A DNA stretch of 64,000 nucleotides. Origin: Apteryx mantelli. Taxonomy: Eukaryota; Chordata; Aves; Apterygiformes; Apterygidae. Below, in pieces: positions 36,259 to 47,398 of the stretch. The stretch covers positions 1,488,001-1,552,000 of the forward strand of contig NC_090011.1 of assembly GCF_036417845.1 (NCBI RefSeq), in the 5' to 3' direction. A program made the position numbers and the translations under genes. Positions within the stretch are counted from its first letter, which is position 1. Each line of letters begins with the position of its first letter. Under the pieces are notes generated by a model. The model was not told the origin of the DNA, did not search any database, and saw only the letters and a program-made list of their open reading frames with translations.

Positions 36259-37058
36259 TGATGTGCTCTCTCCCTCTCAACCCGACCTCCCTGTAAACAG
36301 CCACGTAGACAGGGGCTAATAGAGCATGCACCAACGTCTAGCATGCAAATATGACTATGAGTCAATCATTCCCCCCCCATAAATAGGGGGCAGCCCAGAG
36401 CCCATTGAGCTCTCCTGCATGGCAGCGGGCTGCACTGCGGAACCTCCTCTTGAGCAGGGACGCCTCTCAAGGTTACTCTTCAAGGCTGAGAGATTCTGTA
36501 CCCACCACAGATCCTCTGTCACTGAAGGTAAGTGATCAATAGCATGCTGAACTTTTGCGAACTTCACAAAACTTTGCTGAGTTATGTCTTTGATTAATTG
36601 TGCACATAATCCCTTAGACATAAACCGTTGACCAAGTCTGAGACTAGGATCAGATCCAGCCGCACCCAGGCCCCTCTGAGGAGGAGTTTGGAAAGCAAGG
36701 GGGTCTAGTCCGAACCTCGTGACTCAACGGGAGGGTCCCCTTCACACATACTCCTTTAGACATGAACCGTTGACCAAGTCTGGGACTAAGATTGGATCCA
36801 GCCGCACCCAGGCTCCTCTCCAAAGGAGTTTGGAAAGCAAGGGGGTCCTTTCTGAACCTCGTGACTCAACGGGAGGGTCTCCATTGCACGTGCATCTGAC
36901 CCTGTCCTTCATGCAGTAAATAACTGAGTGAACCTTGCCAATCGAACCTCGTTAAATCATTCTTATTTACGATTGAACTTTGTTAGGTCACTGTCTTACT
37001 GCAGTAAACATAGTGCTGCTTCCCTCTTACGAGTGAAGTGCATCGCTCCTCCGTGACA
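36259..37058 (+). mobile_element. LTR-like block in plus orientation (copy A)
   Basis: A probable ERV LTR reading on the plus strand: U3-like start TGATGTG, TATA box 'ataaata' at 36379-36385, a start-site-like region about 25 bp on, a splice-donor-like AAG|GTAAGT near 36527, then a tandemly repeated block and a 'gtaaataac' polyadenylation-like word, ending near 'ccgtgaca'. Its direction is opposite to the neighbouring ERV, so it does not look like that element's own end. Limits are approximate. Confidence 0.45.
36612..36881 (+). repeat. Tandem duplication of about 130 bp, two copies
   Basis: Two successive copies (36612-36740 and 36752-36881), each running from 'ttagaca' and 'accgttgaccaagtct' to 'cgtgactcaacgggagggtc'. 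Also present in copy B at 60382-60650. Confidence 0.85.
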
Positions 37059-37916
37059 CTGGCCAAACACCTCTCATTGAGGAACTGGCAACTGGCTCTG
37101 TCTAGGGGAGAGAAGCACAAGGGCAGACCTCTTCCATATATGCAAAGAGTTGGTAGCAGTTTCAGCCCTCCAACCCTCTGCACTTACCTTTTTTAGCCAC
37201 AGGCCTCTCTATTCCTAGCTGCTGCTTTCAAATTCTCTTTCAAGCCCAGCTCAAACTGAGCAGAGCATCGTGAGGAAATGCGTCTTTTTTGAAGGAGCCG
37301 TATGGCTGATGTCGGGAAAAGCATCTCATTGCCAACTATAAGAGCCATTGCTGTAAACACATCGAGATGACCTGTGCAAACTCCAAGAGCAGAGAAAGGA
37401 GGACTTCAAACAGAGCTGTGTGCCAAAAATAGCACAGGCTATTTCTGAGCATGCAGAGTGAGCAGGAGGCAAACAGCTCGCTGCTGAGAGTTGTCAGAGA
37501 GCAGATGTGAGAAAGGGAGGGCATTTTCAGAGCAAGGTTGCTCTCGGGTCAGCAGCTGCGGTGCAAAGCAGTGGCTGGCCTGGGTTGCCAAGGTGCTGAA
37601 GTGCCGCTGCACCCTTCCTCCAAGGTGCGATCCACTGCCCTCTGATGGGAAGAGATGAGAGAGACCTGGCTCCTGGAGGCCCCTTTGAAAAGCCCTTCCC
37701 TGTAATGGCCCTCTGCACTCACATTTGTGCCTGTCACTTCCTTCCTGACCTCCTTCAGTTTGCAACCCCCTTCTCCACCCATGTTCTTCTAGGCAGACAC
37801 AAGTAGCCATGTGCAACGCACAAATAAGAGTCTGCTATATCACGAGCACACTGTAGGTGTATGTATTGCCTCTACACCTCCAGTGTTGCTGCTGCTAGGA
37901 TATGCCGCAAGGTCCT
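37059..37916. other. Unassigned sequence between LTR-like block and ERV env region
   Basis: No gene recognised. It could hold the far end of the minus-strand ERV (env end and U3), but I see no clear LTR landmark. The copy in unit B is nearly identical. Confidence 0.3.
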
Positions 37917-38550
37917 TCACTGCTCCGTCATAAAGGGAAGGATGCTTAAAGTAACATGACCTACAGTGCATGGGCCACCTGTGGCGTTGGCCAGCACATA
38001 GGTATACGCTGTAGTGCCACACAGAAGGAACCACCCGAATGGTAGTATAAGGTGAGCAGGCGCATAGGTAATATTCACAGTGTCATTACAAATTAACTGT
38101 GTATTGGTTACATTCCGCAGAACAGAGGAAGCATTTACAAAGCAAAAGCCAATATATGCTTTAGATATGTTAGCTATACGAAAAGAGTAAGGCCAAGGTG
38201 TTGTCTTTTGGGAAACAATGCCCAAATCGTATAAATTCATGAGAGTAACAGAAATATCAACTTTTTTTTTTTTTAATATAACTCTGCAATACCACGAGTG
38301 GAGCTGGTACACCTATGTAACACGTAGCTAAGACACCATTCACTGATCGCCCTCCTGCAATACAGGAAGCAGAGAGATTAGCTGATCTTTGTGTGAGCCA
38401 AATCCATGTATTCACATGGGAAGCTGGATGGTCTTGTAGATTAACGGCATCTGTTGTGGTCAGCAAGAGGCAACATCCCAACGGCAACTTACAGATGCCG
38501 GCATGATAACCTGTTGATGGGTAGATAGAAAGGCATGGTATCACCATCAG
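37917..38550 (-). pseudogene. ERV env-like surface region
   Basis: Downstream of integrase, a stretch with FGWFLLCGTTAYTYVLANAT and GGPCTVGHV resembles the 'W-LLCG-AY-LP-NW-G-C' block of gammaretrovirus-like Env surface subunits, with N-glycosylation motifs nearby (NASS, NVTN). Part of a broken element; no fusion-peptide or immunosuppressive-domain block was recognised. Confidence 0.5.
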
Positions 38551-38701
38551 GAAGAACTAGAGCAGTGACTCCTGGACCATCTGCTAAAACAGTGCCAGGC
38601 CGTTTTTCCTTTTGAGGAGTTAGCATGCACACACTGGCTAAAGAGTGTGTTGAGGGTGTTTGCTGAGCATGAGGCACTCCAGCACTGTGGATCAGAATTC
38701 C

Positions 38702-40180
38702 TCACAGTATCAGTGCTCCCTGTGAGACATTCACTGGTGTGGATACGGATACCTGGAAAGATAAATCTTGAGAAGAAGTCAATAAGAGTGGGGCTATTTG
38801 AACAGGTATCAAAGGTGTAAACAGCCATACACACTGTGAAGGGCAGTCGAGGCTTAAATGTAAGCTTATAACTCTTTGTTCAGTAATCGTGAGCTGCTCC
38901 GGTGTACAGAATTCTACCTCCCCGGAGGCGAATATGCAAGGGGCAATCCCCCTTTCCATTACAGATATCCGAGCAGGGATTGCTAGCGTCAGTTTGGCTT
39001 GTACTCGCTCATAGGGAGTAAGCATTCCAACACACCTATTGTTAAGCATAAACAGCGCTTGTGAGAGCATGCTCACCCACCCCCTTGACGTTTGCGTGGT
39101 GGTAAGTGTTTGGATTTGTTCTTTTAGCAGGCCATTCATTCTCTCTATTAATCCACTAGCTGGAGGGTGGTACGGTATATGCAAGACCCAGGCGATCCCC
39201 AAGTCCTTTGCCCATTCTTGTGCTACATGGCCTGCAAAGTGGGTACCTTGGTCACTCCGTATTTCTTTTGGTATACCGTAAGTATACATGAGTTGCTCTA
39301 AGCCCTGTACAGTAGAGGATTGATTCACCTAGGAGGTAGGATATGCGTACATAAGGCCTGGGTAAATGTCTGCAGCAGTTAATATATGCTTTTGTCCCTG
39401 TGAGGGGGGCAATGGGCCTACATAATCTACTTGCCAGCTTGCAAACGGTTGTTCGCCTCACTTCATGTGACCACAGATACTGGTGAAAGGCACTTTTGTT
39501 ATCTTCATACGAACGGGACAGTTAGCACGGGCTGTCTTATACCAATGTAGCACTAACATGGGATGGCCTGGTGATAGATCCCAAGCCTGCACTTTGATGG
39601 GGCCACGATGTCCTGATCGTTCATGCTCTTGCCAAGCTTGCTTTAACTCTGAGGCAGTTGCCATCTGATCAACTGCTGTATTATGTCGAGTTTCGAAGGT
39701 CTCCTGCTTCTGATGGGCGTCAACATGTCGCACAGACACAGCTTTAGCTTGCACAATGTCCCAAATCCTTTCCCACAAGGGGCTCCCCCAGAGTTCCTTG
39801 TCATGTATCTTCCACTGTGCGGTGGCCCATGCTGGTAACCAGGTTCGCAGACCCTTGTATAGTACCCAGCTATCCATATAGAGGTAGCGTGCATCTCCCT
39901 CATCGAGAGCTATAGCTGCAGCCTTTCATTCGGCCCACTGACTTGAGTATCCCACTCCTGAGGCAAAACAGATAGTATCCGTGGCAGGATTATGCACTAC
40001 AGAGCGCCACACTCGCTCTCCTGCCCAGGAATACACTGCACTGCCATCAGAAAACCAGGCCCACTCTCATTGCTCAGGAGACAACCTCTCAAAAGGAGGG
40101 GCCTCTTGGACAGGCAACAGCTCTGTTGGGGGAACAAGGGGGGCAGCCCCTCCAGCTCAGACAGTAGAGGCATGGGCTCA
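38702..40180 (-). pseudogene. ERV RNase H and integrase region
   Basis: RNase H-like text (EWAWFSDGSAVYSWAGER, YMDSWVLYKGLRTWLPAW, VSVRHVDAHQKQETFE) then integrase core (IRSDQGTHFAGH, GIAWVLHIPYHPPASGLIER) and its distal part (LTPYERVQAKLTLAIP). Part of a broken ERV; the copy at 62472-63960 is almost identical. Confidence 0.75.
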
Positions 40181-40190
40181 AAACGTACTT

Positions 40191-40521
40191 TGTCGGAGTG
40201 GGGGGAACGGGCCCGGAGTAACGACGGAGTCTCAATATGAGTATGGTCGTTCTCCCTTTATTAGAGCTTACACAAAGTATATATATCGCCAAGCAATACG
40301 CATGCGCTAGCAATAGTTACATGATTGGTTACAGTTTCTGTCCATACGTATAAAGCGGATACATGATTGGTGCAAGGTTGCTGTCCGCGCTCCATCGACA
40401 TTTATGGAACCTAGTTCCGTCCAGACTTGTTTACCAGTTTTGTGAATACCTTCTTTTGTAGTGCTCAAGGCCGCTGCAAGGCTTGCTCGGCCGCTGCAAG
40501 GCTCGCTCGCCTTGGCCTACA
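40191..40521 (-). mobile_element. Solo LTR nested in the ERV, alpharetrovirus-like
   Basis: On the minus strand: TGTAGG start, 'gcatgcgtattgcttgg' before a 'tatatatac' TATA region, 'aagctctaataaaggg' as polyadenylation signal, 'gagactccgtcg' in R-U5, and a CCGACA end. The layout and words resemble avian leukosis-type and related avian LTRs. About 331 bp with TG...CA ends; I could not see a clean target duplication. It interrupts the RNase H region of the older ERV. Confidence 0.7.
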
Positions 40522-40780
40522 TTCCTTCCCTTACCCTGAGAATGGGATTGCTCATCCCAGTCAGATCATGCCCTCTCTCGCTTAACCATTCCTCCACAGT
40601 ACTTTTCCTAACAAGCTTGCATGCAGGGTCCTTTCTCCCCACCTTAAACCAGGCTTGTAAATAGTGCTTCCATTTCCACTGAGCTGCAGCTTGGGCCACC
40701 CCCACGTGGGCCCTGACAGTATCATCCATCACCCATGCCTGAATGGGGATGGGGCTGTGTGCAGCCACTGGGTCACGTCC

Positions 40781-41366
40781 TGTGTTTTAGGCAAACACGA
40801 CCACTCCAATTGGTTTGCATACAATCCAATTTAATGGAATAATTGAGCAAGTTACAAGTAAGCAAAACAGCGCTGGGCAGCCAGGGAGTCTCCTGCTCTA
40901 CCAACGGCGCGTGCAATCCCCCCCCTCACAGTCTCCTTATATGCGATTCCAGTTCCGGGTATACGGGGCACTTCCTGTAACTTCTGCGGTTGCGCCGGCT
41001 GTTGCTAGGGGGTCTTCTTCAGCCGTCTGGTGGTCGTGGGGATGAAGGCTGGAGTCTTCCTCTGCATTGTGAGTGGTGACCCTCAGGTCACGCATATATT
41101 TTACGACTTCCGTGGTCATGCTATATTTCACAGTTGTGTGACATTGCCATCACCATATTAGGCTATCTAAACTAACATTGCCGCTTCGCTAGCTCAACTC
41201 AGTTATCTCAGGTGGGGTACATGCCCCCACCACAGGATGTAGGATGTTCCCACAGATGTTCCCAAGGCTGTTTCTCACTTTGGTGTAACAAATTAGCACA
41301 TATCACAATCCAGGATGTTCCCAAGGCTGTTTCTCACTTTGATGTAACAAATAAGCACATATCACA
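40781..41366 (-). mobile_element. Second solo LTR nested in the ERV
   Basis: On the minus strand, from TGTGATATGTGC at 41366 to about 40781: a U3 with a tandem repeat of about 59 bp (41257-41361), a TATA-like 'catataagg' near 40940, and 'attaaattgg' as polyadenylation signal near the end. It lies between ERV RT and RNase H sequences. A different family from the LTR at 40191-40521. The ends are estimates. Confidence 0.6.
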
Positions 41367-41369
41367 CTG

Positions 41370-42786
41370 TACCTCGTTCAGTATCCTGCAAAGCCCACAC
41401 CACAGCCAAATGCTGTTTTTCCAGAGGTGTATAATTTGCTACGGCCCCTTGCAGGGAACAGGAGCAGAAACCTATAGGTTCCCACCTTGCGTGGGCACAT
41501 TGCTGCCACAGCCCCCAAGACACTGTATCCCCCATAACCGTTACCTCCAGCTCAAAAGGTTGTCCCTCATGTGGAGTGAATAGTTCGCAATGTTGGACCA
41601 CCGCCTCCTTGCACAGGTCGAAGGCTTGCTGCTGTTCTTTAGTGCATTGCCACCGGCTACTTTTTTTGGTCAAACGCTGTGGTGGCCACATTCAATATGC
41701 TAAGTGGGGTATAAAGGTCTGCCAGAACCCAAAAGGCCCCCAAAAAGCTTGCAGTTGTCTTACAGCAGTGGGAACAGGGTACTGTTGAATAGTATTGCGC
41801 ACTTTCTCAGGGATAGCTTTCGTCTGCCCCCTCCAGACTGTCCCTAAGAATTGCACGCTGATGTCTTCCTAGGGTTTACAGCCCATCCCCGCTCCTGCAG
41901 GGTCTGTACCAGCAATGACAACTGCTCACTTACTCGTTCTTTAGAAGGTCCCATTATCAAAATATCATCAATATAGTGATGGATGGTACACTCTGTAAGG
42001 GGGGGGGGGAGGGAGATCAGCTGAGATCCTCTGGTGGCAAATGGTGGGGCTGTGTTTCTAGCCCTGAGGAAGGACTTGAAACGTATATTGCTTATTGTTC
42101 CGTGTAAATGCAAATTGATCTTGCGACTGCGGGGATATAGCGATAGAGAAGAATGCATTCACCAAATCCATGAGAGCTTTCCATTCCTGCAGATGTTTCC
42201 CTATGCCTTCCAGCAGAATTACTGTGCCAGGTACTACGGCTGCTAATGGTGGGGCAATTTTATTTAGCTCCCTGTAATCCACAGTCATACGCCATGAGCC
42301 ATCAGGCTTCCAAAGAGGCCACATAGGACTATTGAAAGCTGACAGGGCAGGGTGTATTATCTGAGTATGCAATAAAGCATCTCTAGTTTCCTGAATCTCC
42401 TTTTCCCCACCAGGAATTCCATATTACTTCACTTGCACCACAGTGGGGGGAACCGCTAAATCCACTGGCTCCCATTTTGGATACCCTCTAATCAAAGTAG
42501 TGGATCGCAACTGTGGTAACACAGGATTTTTTCCAAAGGAGAACAGTCCGTGCAGGATCTGAATATCTCTGCCCAGTAACACATCGATCCCCAAGAGGTA
42601 CTCGTCAATCGGTGCTAATAAAACTGGGGTAGAAAATGTGTGTGTGGAGGGGATTTTGCCAACTGCTAACATAACCACAGCCTGTGTCGCTGGGGTGGCC
42701 GACCCGCCCAACCCACGTATATGGGTAGTAGCCTTCCCCGGAGCTAGTGCGGTAACTTCTGCCCCGCTACCTACTAAAGCGAGCAC
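41370..42786 (-). pseudogene. ERV protease and reverse transcriptase region
   Basis: An aspartic-protease-type stretch (LVGSGAEVTALAPG, LLGIDVLLGRDIQIL) is followed by RT (FNSPMWPLWKPDGSWRM, FAFTRNNKQYTFQVLPQG, YIDDILIMG). This is the region used to assign class III. Part of a broken ERV. Confidence 0.75.
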
Positions 42787-42899
42787 AGCAATTTCTCCTC
42801 CAGAGTGCCAGCGAATTCACAGGGGTACATAAGGGCGTGGGTCCCCCCGCCCAATGATAAGCTTCAACGGACGCTCCTATTGCAGGGGACCCTCCTTCC

Positions 42900-44510
42900 C
42901 CTCACTGTCTCTTGGCCAGCAGTTTCCACACTGTAGCTGGAGCAGGAGGGGCAGTAGGCTGTGTTTGATATTGCTGATCAGCAGGTAACTGCTGCCACCG
43001 CTTGAATAAGTCAACAGTAGAAAGACCATTTATCTCAGCACGTAATACCCCTGCCTGCAGCAAATCAGTCTGCATCTGTCGCCTCGTTACCTTTCCACTC
43101 AATTTAGTAGTCCCTGCCGATTTTCTCGCCTTGGAATTCCGAGCTGCTCTCACTTGCTTAGTAGCTGGTTCACCAACAAGTGCCAAATCCCGTATATTGT
43201 TTACCAAAGCCCCCACTGTTCCAGTTGCAGGCATTACTGTGCCATCTAGTAACAGCTTTAAGGCACTTGAAGCCCCCCTTCACTGGGTTTTCATCTGCCG
43301 CATTATTTCCACACCATCCAGTCCTTCTTCATCTGCTAATCCAGTTACTACCCTTAGCTGTCACAACATGTTGATCTCTTCCTCAAAAGTACGCCACGCT
43401 CCCACTGTAGCGGCTAATTCACTTGTGGACAGGTAAGCACCTTCCACAGCGACGCCTAACTATTGATATAATGTTGGAGCTACAATAACATTTCCTGCCC
43501 CATCCTGCGCAGAAGTTAATTGGGTAAGATAACACTGTATTTGAGCATCAGTTGATAAAGGGGCTCATCAAATTCAGCTCCTCTCTTACGAGGCTAAGCG
43601 ATCCGGCACCTGCATCCCATGCTCTCACTAACCAGGCTAACAAGACTCCCCAGGCCGCTGCTGGAAAGCAGGTAAAAATTGACACAATTCCTTCGGGATA
43701 GTCGTCCTAGATTGCTCCACTGTATTCCCATCTACTTGCCTCTCCCCCTTCAGTTGCACAAGAGGTCGGACCTGGGGAGTAGCCGGTTCTCCTTCTAATC
43801 CAAATTCAATCTCCGAGTCAGATGAAGTACTCCAAATATTACCATCCCACTCCTCCAGGTCCCAGAAAGGTCTAGTTATTATTGCTCTCACCTGGGCAAC
43901 TGTAGTTGGGGCTTTACCATAGCGCGCATGGCGTTTGTTAGCCACTCGTAAAGCTCATCGCTCTACCCAATGGGTTAATTCCCGACTCTTTGCAGTTTGG
44001 CTCGTGATCAACTCCTGTGCTACCGCCTTCACGTCGTGCAAATCTCCATTCTCCTTCTCCAGATCTTTTCTTTGTGGCTGCAAAGACGATAGCTCATTAT
44101 CTAAGGCTCGAATGCCCGTCAACAGTGCCCACCCTAATCGTCTGGCTAGCTTCCAAGCTGCTTCCGAAGCAGCACGGAAGGGCATAGCCTGTAAAGCGGA
44201 TTCAGCCGCCTTCAGGGTAACATTTTCCCCCTGTGCCAACTCTGGCCAGTACTTGGGGACTGCCAGAGTGGCAAGCACTGCAGCTACCGGCCCCCTCCGC
44301 TCAATCTGGGGCCATCCTGGCAGCCGCAGGCGACCAGTCTGGCTAGCTTCCATTGCCTATCTACTCGACATTCTTCTGCGTTTTCCCATACACCCTTCAT
44401 ATAGATAGTCATGTCTTCCCAGACCCATGAGTCCCTCCTATTTGCAGGGTCAGATCTGCAGTGCTGGGCAAGAGAGGAGCAATGGGGAAATTTGCCTCTT
44501 GGGTTGATCA
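42900..44510 (-). pseudogene. ERV gag region
   Basis: Part of the fossil ERV. The visible stretch includes an amphipathic coiled-coil-rich part (ALDNELSSLQPQRKDLEKEN) and a basic C-terminal part (ARNSKARKSAGTTK) without an obvious CCHC knuckle, as is common in ERV-L gag. Broken. Confidence 0.55.
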
Positions 44511-44515
44511 CGGTT

Positions 44516-44925
44516 CCCTAATGTATCTTGCGGGGGGTCTGCTCACTGTGAGAGACCCAGACCCCATTGTGAAAGCAGACATTGGTGTGCTCAGCCCTCT
44601 CTGACCCAGGGGAAAAAGCAGGGACAGGCACCAAGAGAAGGCAGAGACAAAGGCCAGGCTTCTGCAGAGGACCAAGAAGACACTTTAATTCTCCTCTTTG
44701 TGGGAAGGCGCCTCTGGCCACAGATACGTGTCAGGGTTGTTCCCAGACGCAGCAAACTGGAGCGGACACTTTTTCTGCTGCTCCCCACAGCCGCTCAGAA
44801 AGCAGAGCCTGCAAGCTCACGACTGGAGCAGCGTGCTGCTAGAGACGAGCAAGCTGCCATGGGGTATGGCGTGTTGGGCGCCTGCCCCTGGTCCCCTCAC
44901 CATTGCATTGCTGCTGCTCTGCAAG
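44516..44925. other. Right edge of ERV block, possible leader or LTR remnant
   Basis: Sequence between the gag start of the minus-strand ERV and the right copy of the 28-bp repeat. It has no similarity to the LTR-like block at 36.3-37.1 kb. It may hold the ERV leader, but no primer-binding site could be fixed. Confidence 0.25.
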
Positions 44926-44953
44926 TCAGACACCTATTATGAATTATATCACC
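44926..44953 (+). repeat. 28-bp direct repeat, right copy
   Basis: Partner of 27933-27960 with two T/C mismatches; it marks the right end of the 17-kb block. Ordinary AT-rich intergenic sequence follows. Confidence 0.7.
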
Positions 44954-47398
44954 CGCACAGAACACACTTTGTTTGAAAGAAGAATGATAATATTAAGTGT
45001 TAATTTTATTTTTAATGTTTTCAGCAAAAAAACACTCGTGAAAAGCTACATTTCCTACATGCATTATCTACTGAAATAAGGAACAAATACTGCCTTAGGG
45101 AAGGCATGACAGCCAGGACAAAGAAGATTATCTGACTTTGAATTATATTTGTAGAAAGCAAGAGCTGTGACATTTAAATAGAGCTCGGCCAAATAGAACT
45201 TATTAGCATGATTGCAACATTAGGCTGTGCAAGGTCCTCTTTACATTTAATCCACATGTCAGGAATACGGGACAGGACTCTCTCATATGAGAAGTTTTAC
45301 ATAGGACATTTTAATTAATGAAGTCATGAGACTACGAGCTCATTGCTGCAGTACTAAAAACTGTTGTGTCAAAACAGAAATAATAAAATTGTCATTAAGG
45401 GAAAGAAAAAAGAAAGCTCTGGAAAACGTTAGGATAAAGTGAAAAGGTTATGAATGTAGGAAGTACAAGTTAAGGGAGGTGTATGAATTAAGATAAGCAG
45501 AGTGCCCTGTGCTGGCATCCGATATGCTGTCATATCAGCAAATTGCAGAGAACAAATAATTTCTAAAAGAATGCACAAGAACAGTCCAGTCTGACATGCA
45601 GAATGTCAAGCACTTGTGGCAGAAGGCATAGCAGGAGGATCGCATGGATAAACATGACTGGAAGTGTCAACATTGACTTGCATAGACCATATGTGGTCAA
45701 ACAATGCTGCCTGGGACAGGCTGGGAGGTTAGGGCTTAAAAACAAGATGCTATCGGTGATTTAAAGCTACAGTTTCTCTAGGTTAGGGGGTTTTGAGAGC
45801 TGGGATGAATCACAGCAGATTCTGGACATCAACAAAGTCTGGAGTTTGTGGCTTGCCCGACCAACTTTTACAGGTCTGGACCTAGGGAAACAAAGCCCAC
45901 AGACACGTGCTCACTGCTGTGTGTTGATATGGATGGTCAGCCACCGAGCAAGTTCAGGTCAGCTTAAGTTTTACGGAGCTGGCAATATCGGCTGCTGAGA
46001 ATTAAGGCATTAAGCAGCCTCCCGGAGGTTTTTCTGGGCAGGATTTAAAAAAACAGTTTTCCCCTCTGAAAATACCCTGGCTGCTTGGAATGGTCCATGT
46101 TTGACTCAAACCCTGCTTTAGAGCACGCAGAGCTGGAGGGGATGTATACTAATACGGTGGTCCCGTGGTCATGCATCTGCGTAACCACACCTCATAGTTA
46201 TGCCCTACAAACTGGGGCGCATCTTGTCCCCAGATCATGGAGGTCCTCATTCCTGCTGGACATGACACAGGAAAGGACAATCCCCACACAGCTCCTGGGG
46301 GAGGTGGCTCAAAGTCCCTGTCAGCTCAGGCTGCTTGAGAGCCTTGAACTGGTAATTTCTGGCAGGGCTGCCTCTGGCATGGTGCTAGGCTGTCCTCACC
46401 AGCTGCTCCAAGAGCAGAGAGGAGGACACCAGATCTGCGTGCCATTGACCAGGGATATCACCTGCCAACACCAGCAGCCTGTGTGTGAATAACACCGACC
46501 GAGAACTTGTTTGGTATTTCTCCAGGGCAAGCGATAGCAGTGCTTGGACCACACGGTAAAGAGAGGGTCCCTGCCCCAAGCAGCCAGAGTGCACGGCTTA
46601 CAGTGAGCAAGAAGGACTGGGAGATGTGAATCTGTTATTACTCCAGGGCTTCAGCTTGCTCAGGTTTCTGCCTTGCTCCAGTTTCTGCCTGGCCCTTGGG
46701 TTTAGGGCAACATTTCCCACTACACCTCTGGGCTGTCCAAACTTCCCTAGTAAACCTCTCTTTTCTATTTCTTTCTCCTATTCGGCTGCCCCTCCAGTGC
46801 TTCAGGAAACCGCAGCAGGAGACGGTCTGCAGGACTTGCGCTATACTAAGGAAGCTGGGCTCTTTCATGTTTTGCTAACCAGTTTCTCCACAGCTTTCTG
46901 AAAAACTGGCCTCCTGTTAAACTGAATACAGGGACAGTTTCACTTAGAAAGAGCTGTTATTGCCACCTCCTCAGAGTCAAGCCACATCTAAGAATGCAAA
47001 ATGCCCATCTTTTGGTCTTTTCTGTCACCAGAACAGGGCCTGATGGCATTTCACTGAATCACGCAGAACAACAAATGTGAGGAGGGTATCGATATTTTGG
47101 AAAGCTCTCAACTCAGGGGAGCTTTGGAGAGAAAAGACTGAGTTCTTACTCTATAATCTCAGATTCATTTCAGAAAAGTGAGCAACCCTTGCTGAGCTAG
47201 TCATCCTTTTCCTTGAAAGCAGAGCAGCTGCTATTTCAAGAATGCAGTCGGTCACATACTAGGAATTCCCATTGATCTCCCTCAGCTATAAAGATCCTGA
47301 ATCCACCTCTCTTTTTGGCCCCTGTACCTTCTCTCACCAAGCTGGAAGTCGTGACTGCTGCTGTCGCTGATAAGCTGTCCTTGTGCCTTTGATTCCAG
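44954..47398. other. Intergenic stretch, nothing recognised
   Basis: AT-rich to about 45450, then mixed. The 135-codon open frame at 46085-46492 (plus) has no domain, signal or splice context that I recognise. Confidence 0.45.

Larger units (their letters stand above)
37917..44515 (-). mobile_element. Fossil endogenous retrovirus, class III (ERV-L-like) pol with env-like region (copy A)
   Basis: Minus-strand ERV in the order gag (about 44510-42900), protease (42786-42424), reverse transcriptase (42372-41844 and on to about 41370), RNase H (about 40770-39460, split by LTR insertions), integrase (39330-38900) and an env-like region (about 38550-37917). The RT blocks DGSWRMTVDYRELNK, DLVNAFFSIAIS and HHYIDDILIMG are the ERV-L or class III pattern. 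It is broken in many places. Two LTRs of other families (40191-40521 and 40781-41366) are inserted in pol. I find no matching pair of own LTRs, so age cannot be read from LTR divergence. It predates the A/B duplication. Confidence 0.8.

Noticed and set aside
41257-41361. CRISPR-like array from spaced repeats
   Set aside because: Only two copies of about 59 bp inside an LTR of a vertebrate genome; ordinary U3 tandem repeats.
27933-44953. 28-bp repeats as an ordinary retroviral target-site duplication
   Set aside because: Retroviral duplications are 4-6 bp; 28 bp with mismatches does not fit.
46085-46492. 135-codon open frame on the plus strand
   Set aside because: No signal, membrane segment, domain motif or convincing splice context; the composition looks like chance reading of non-coding DNA.
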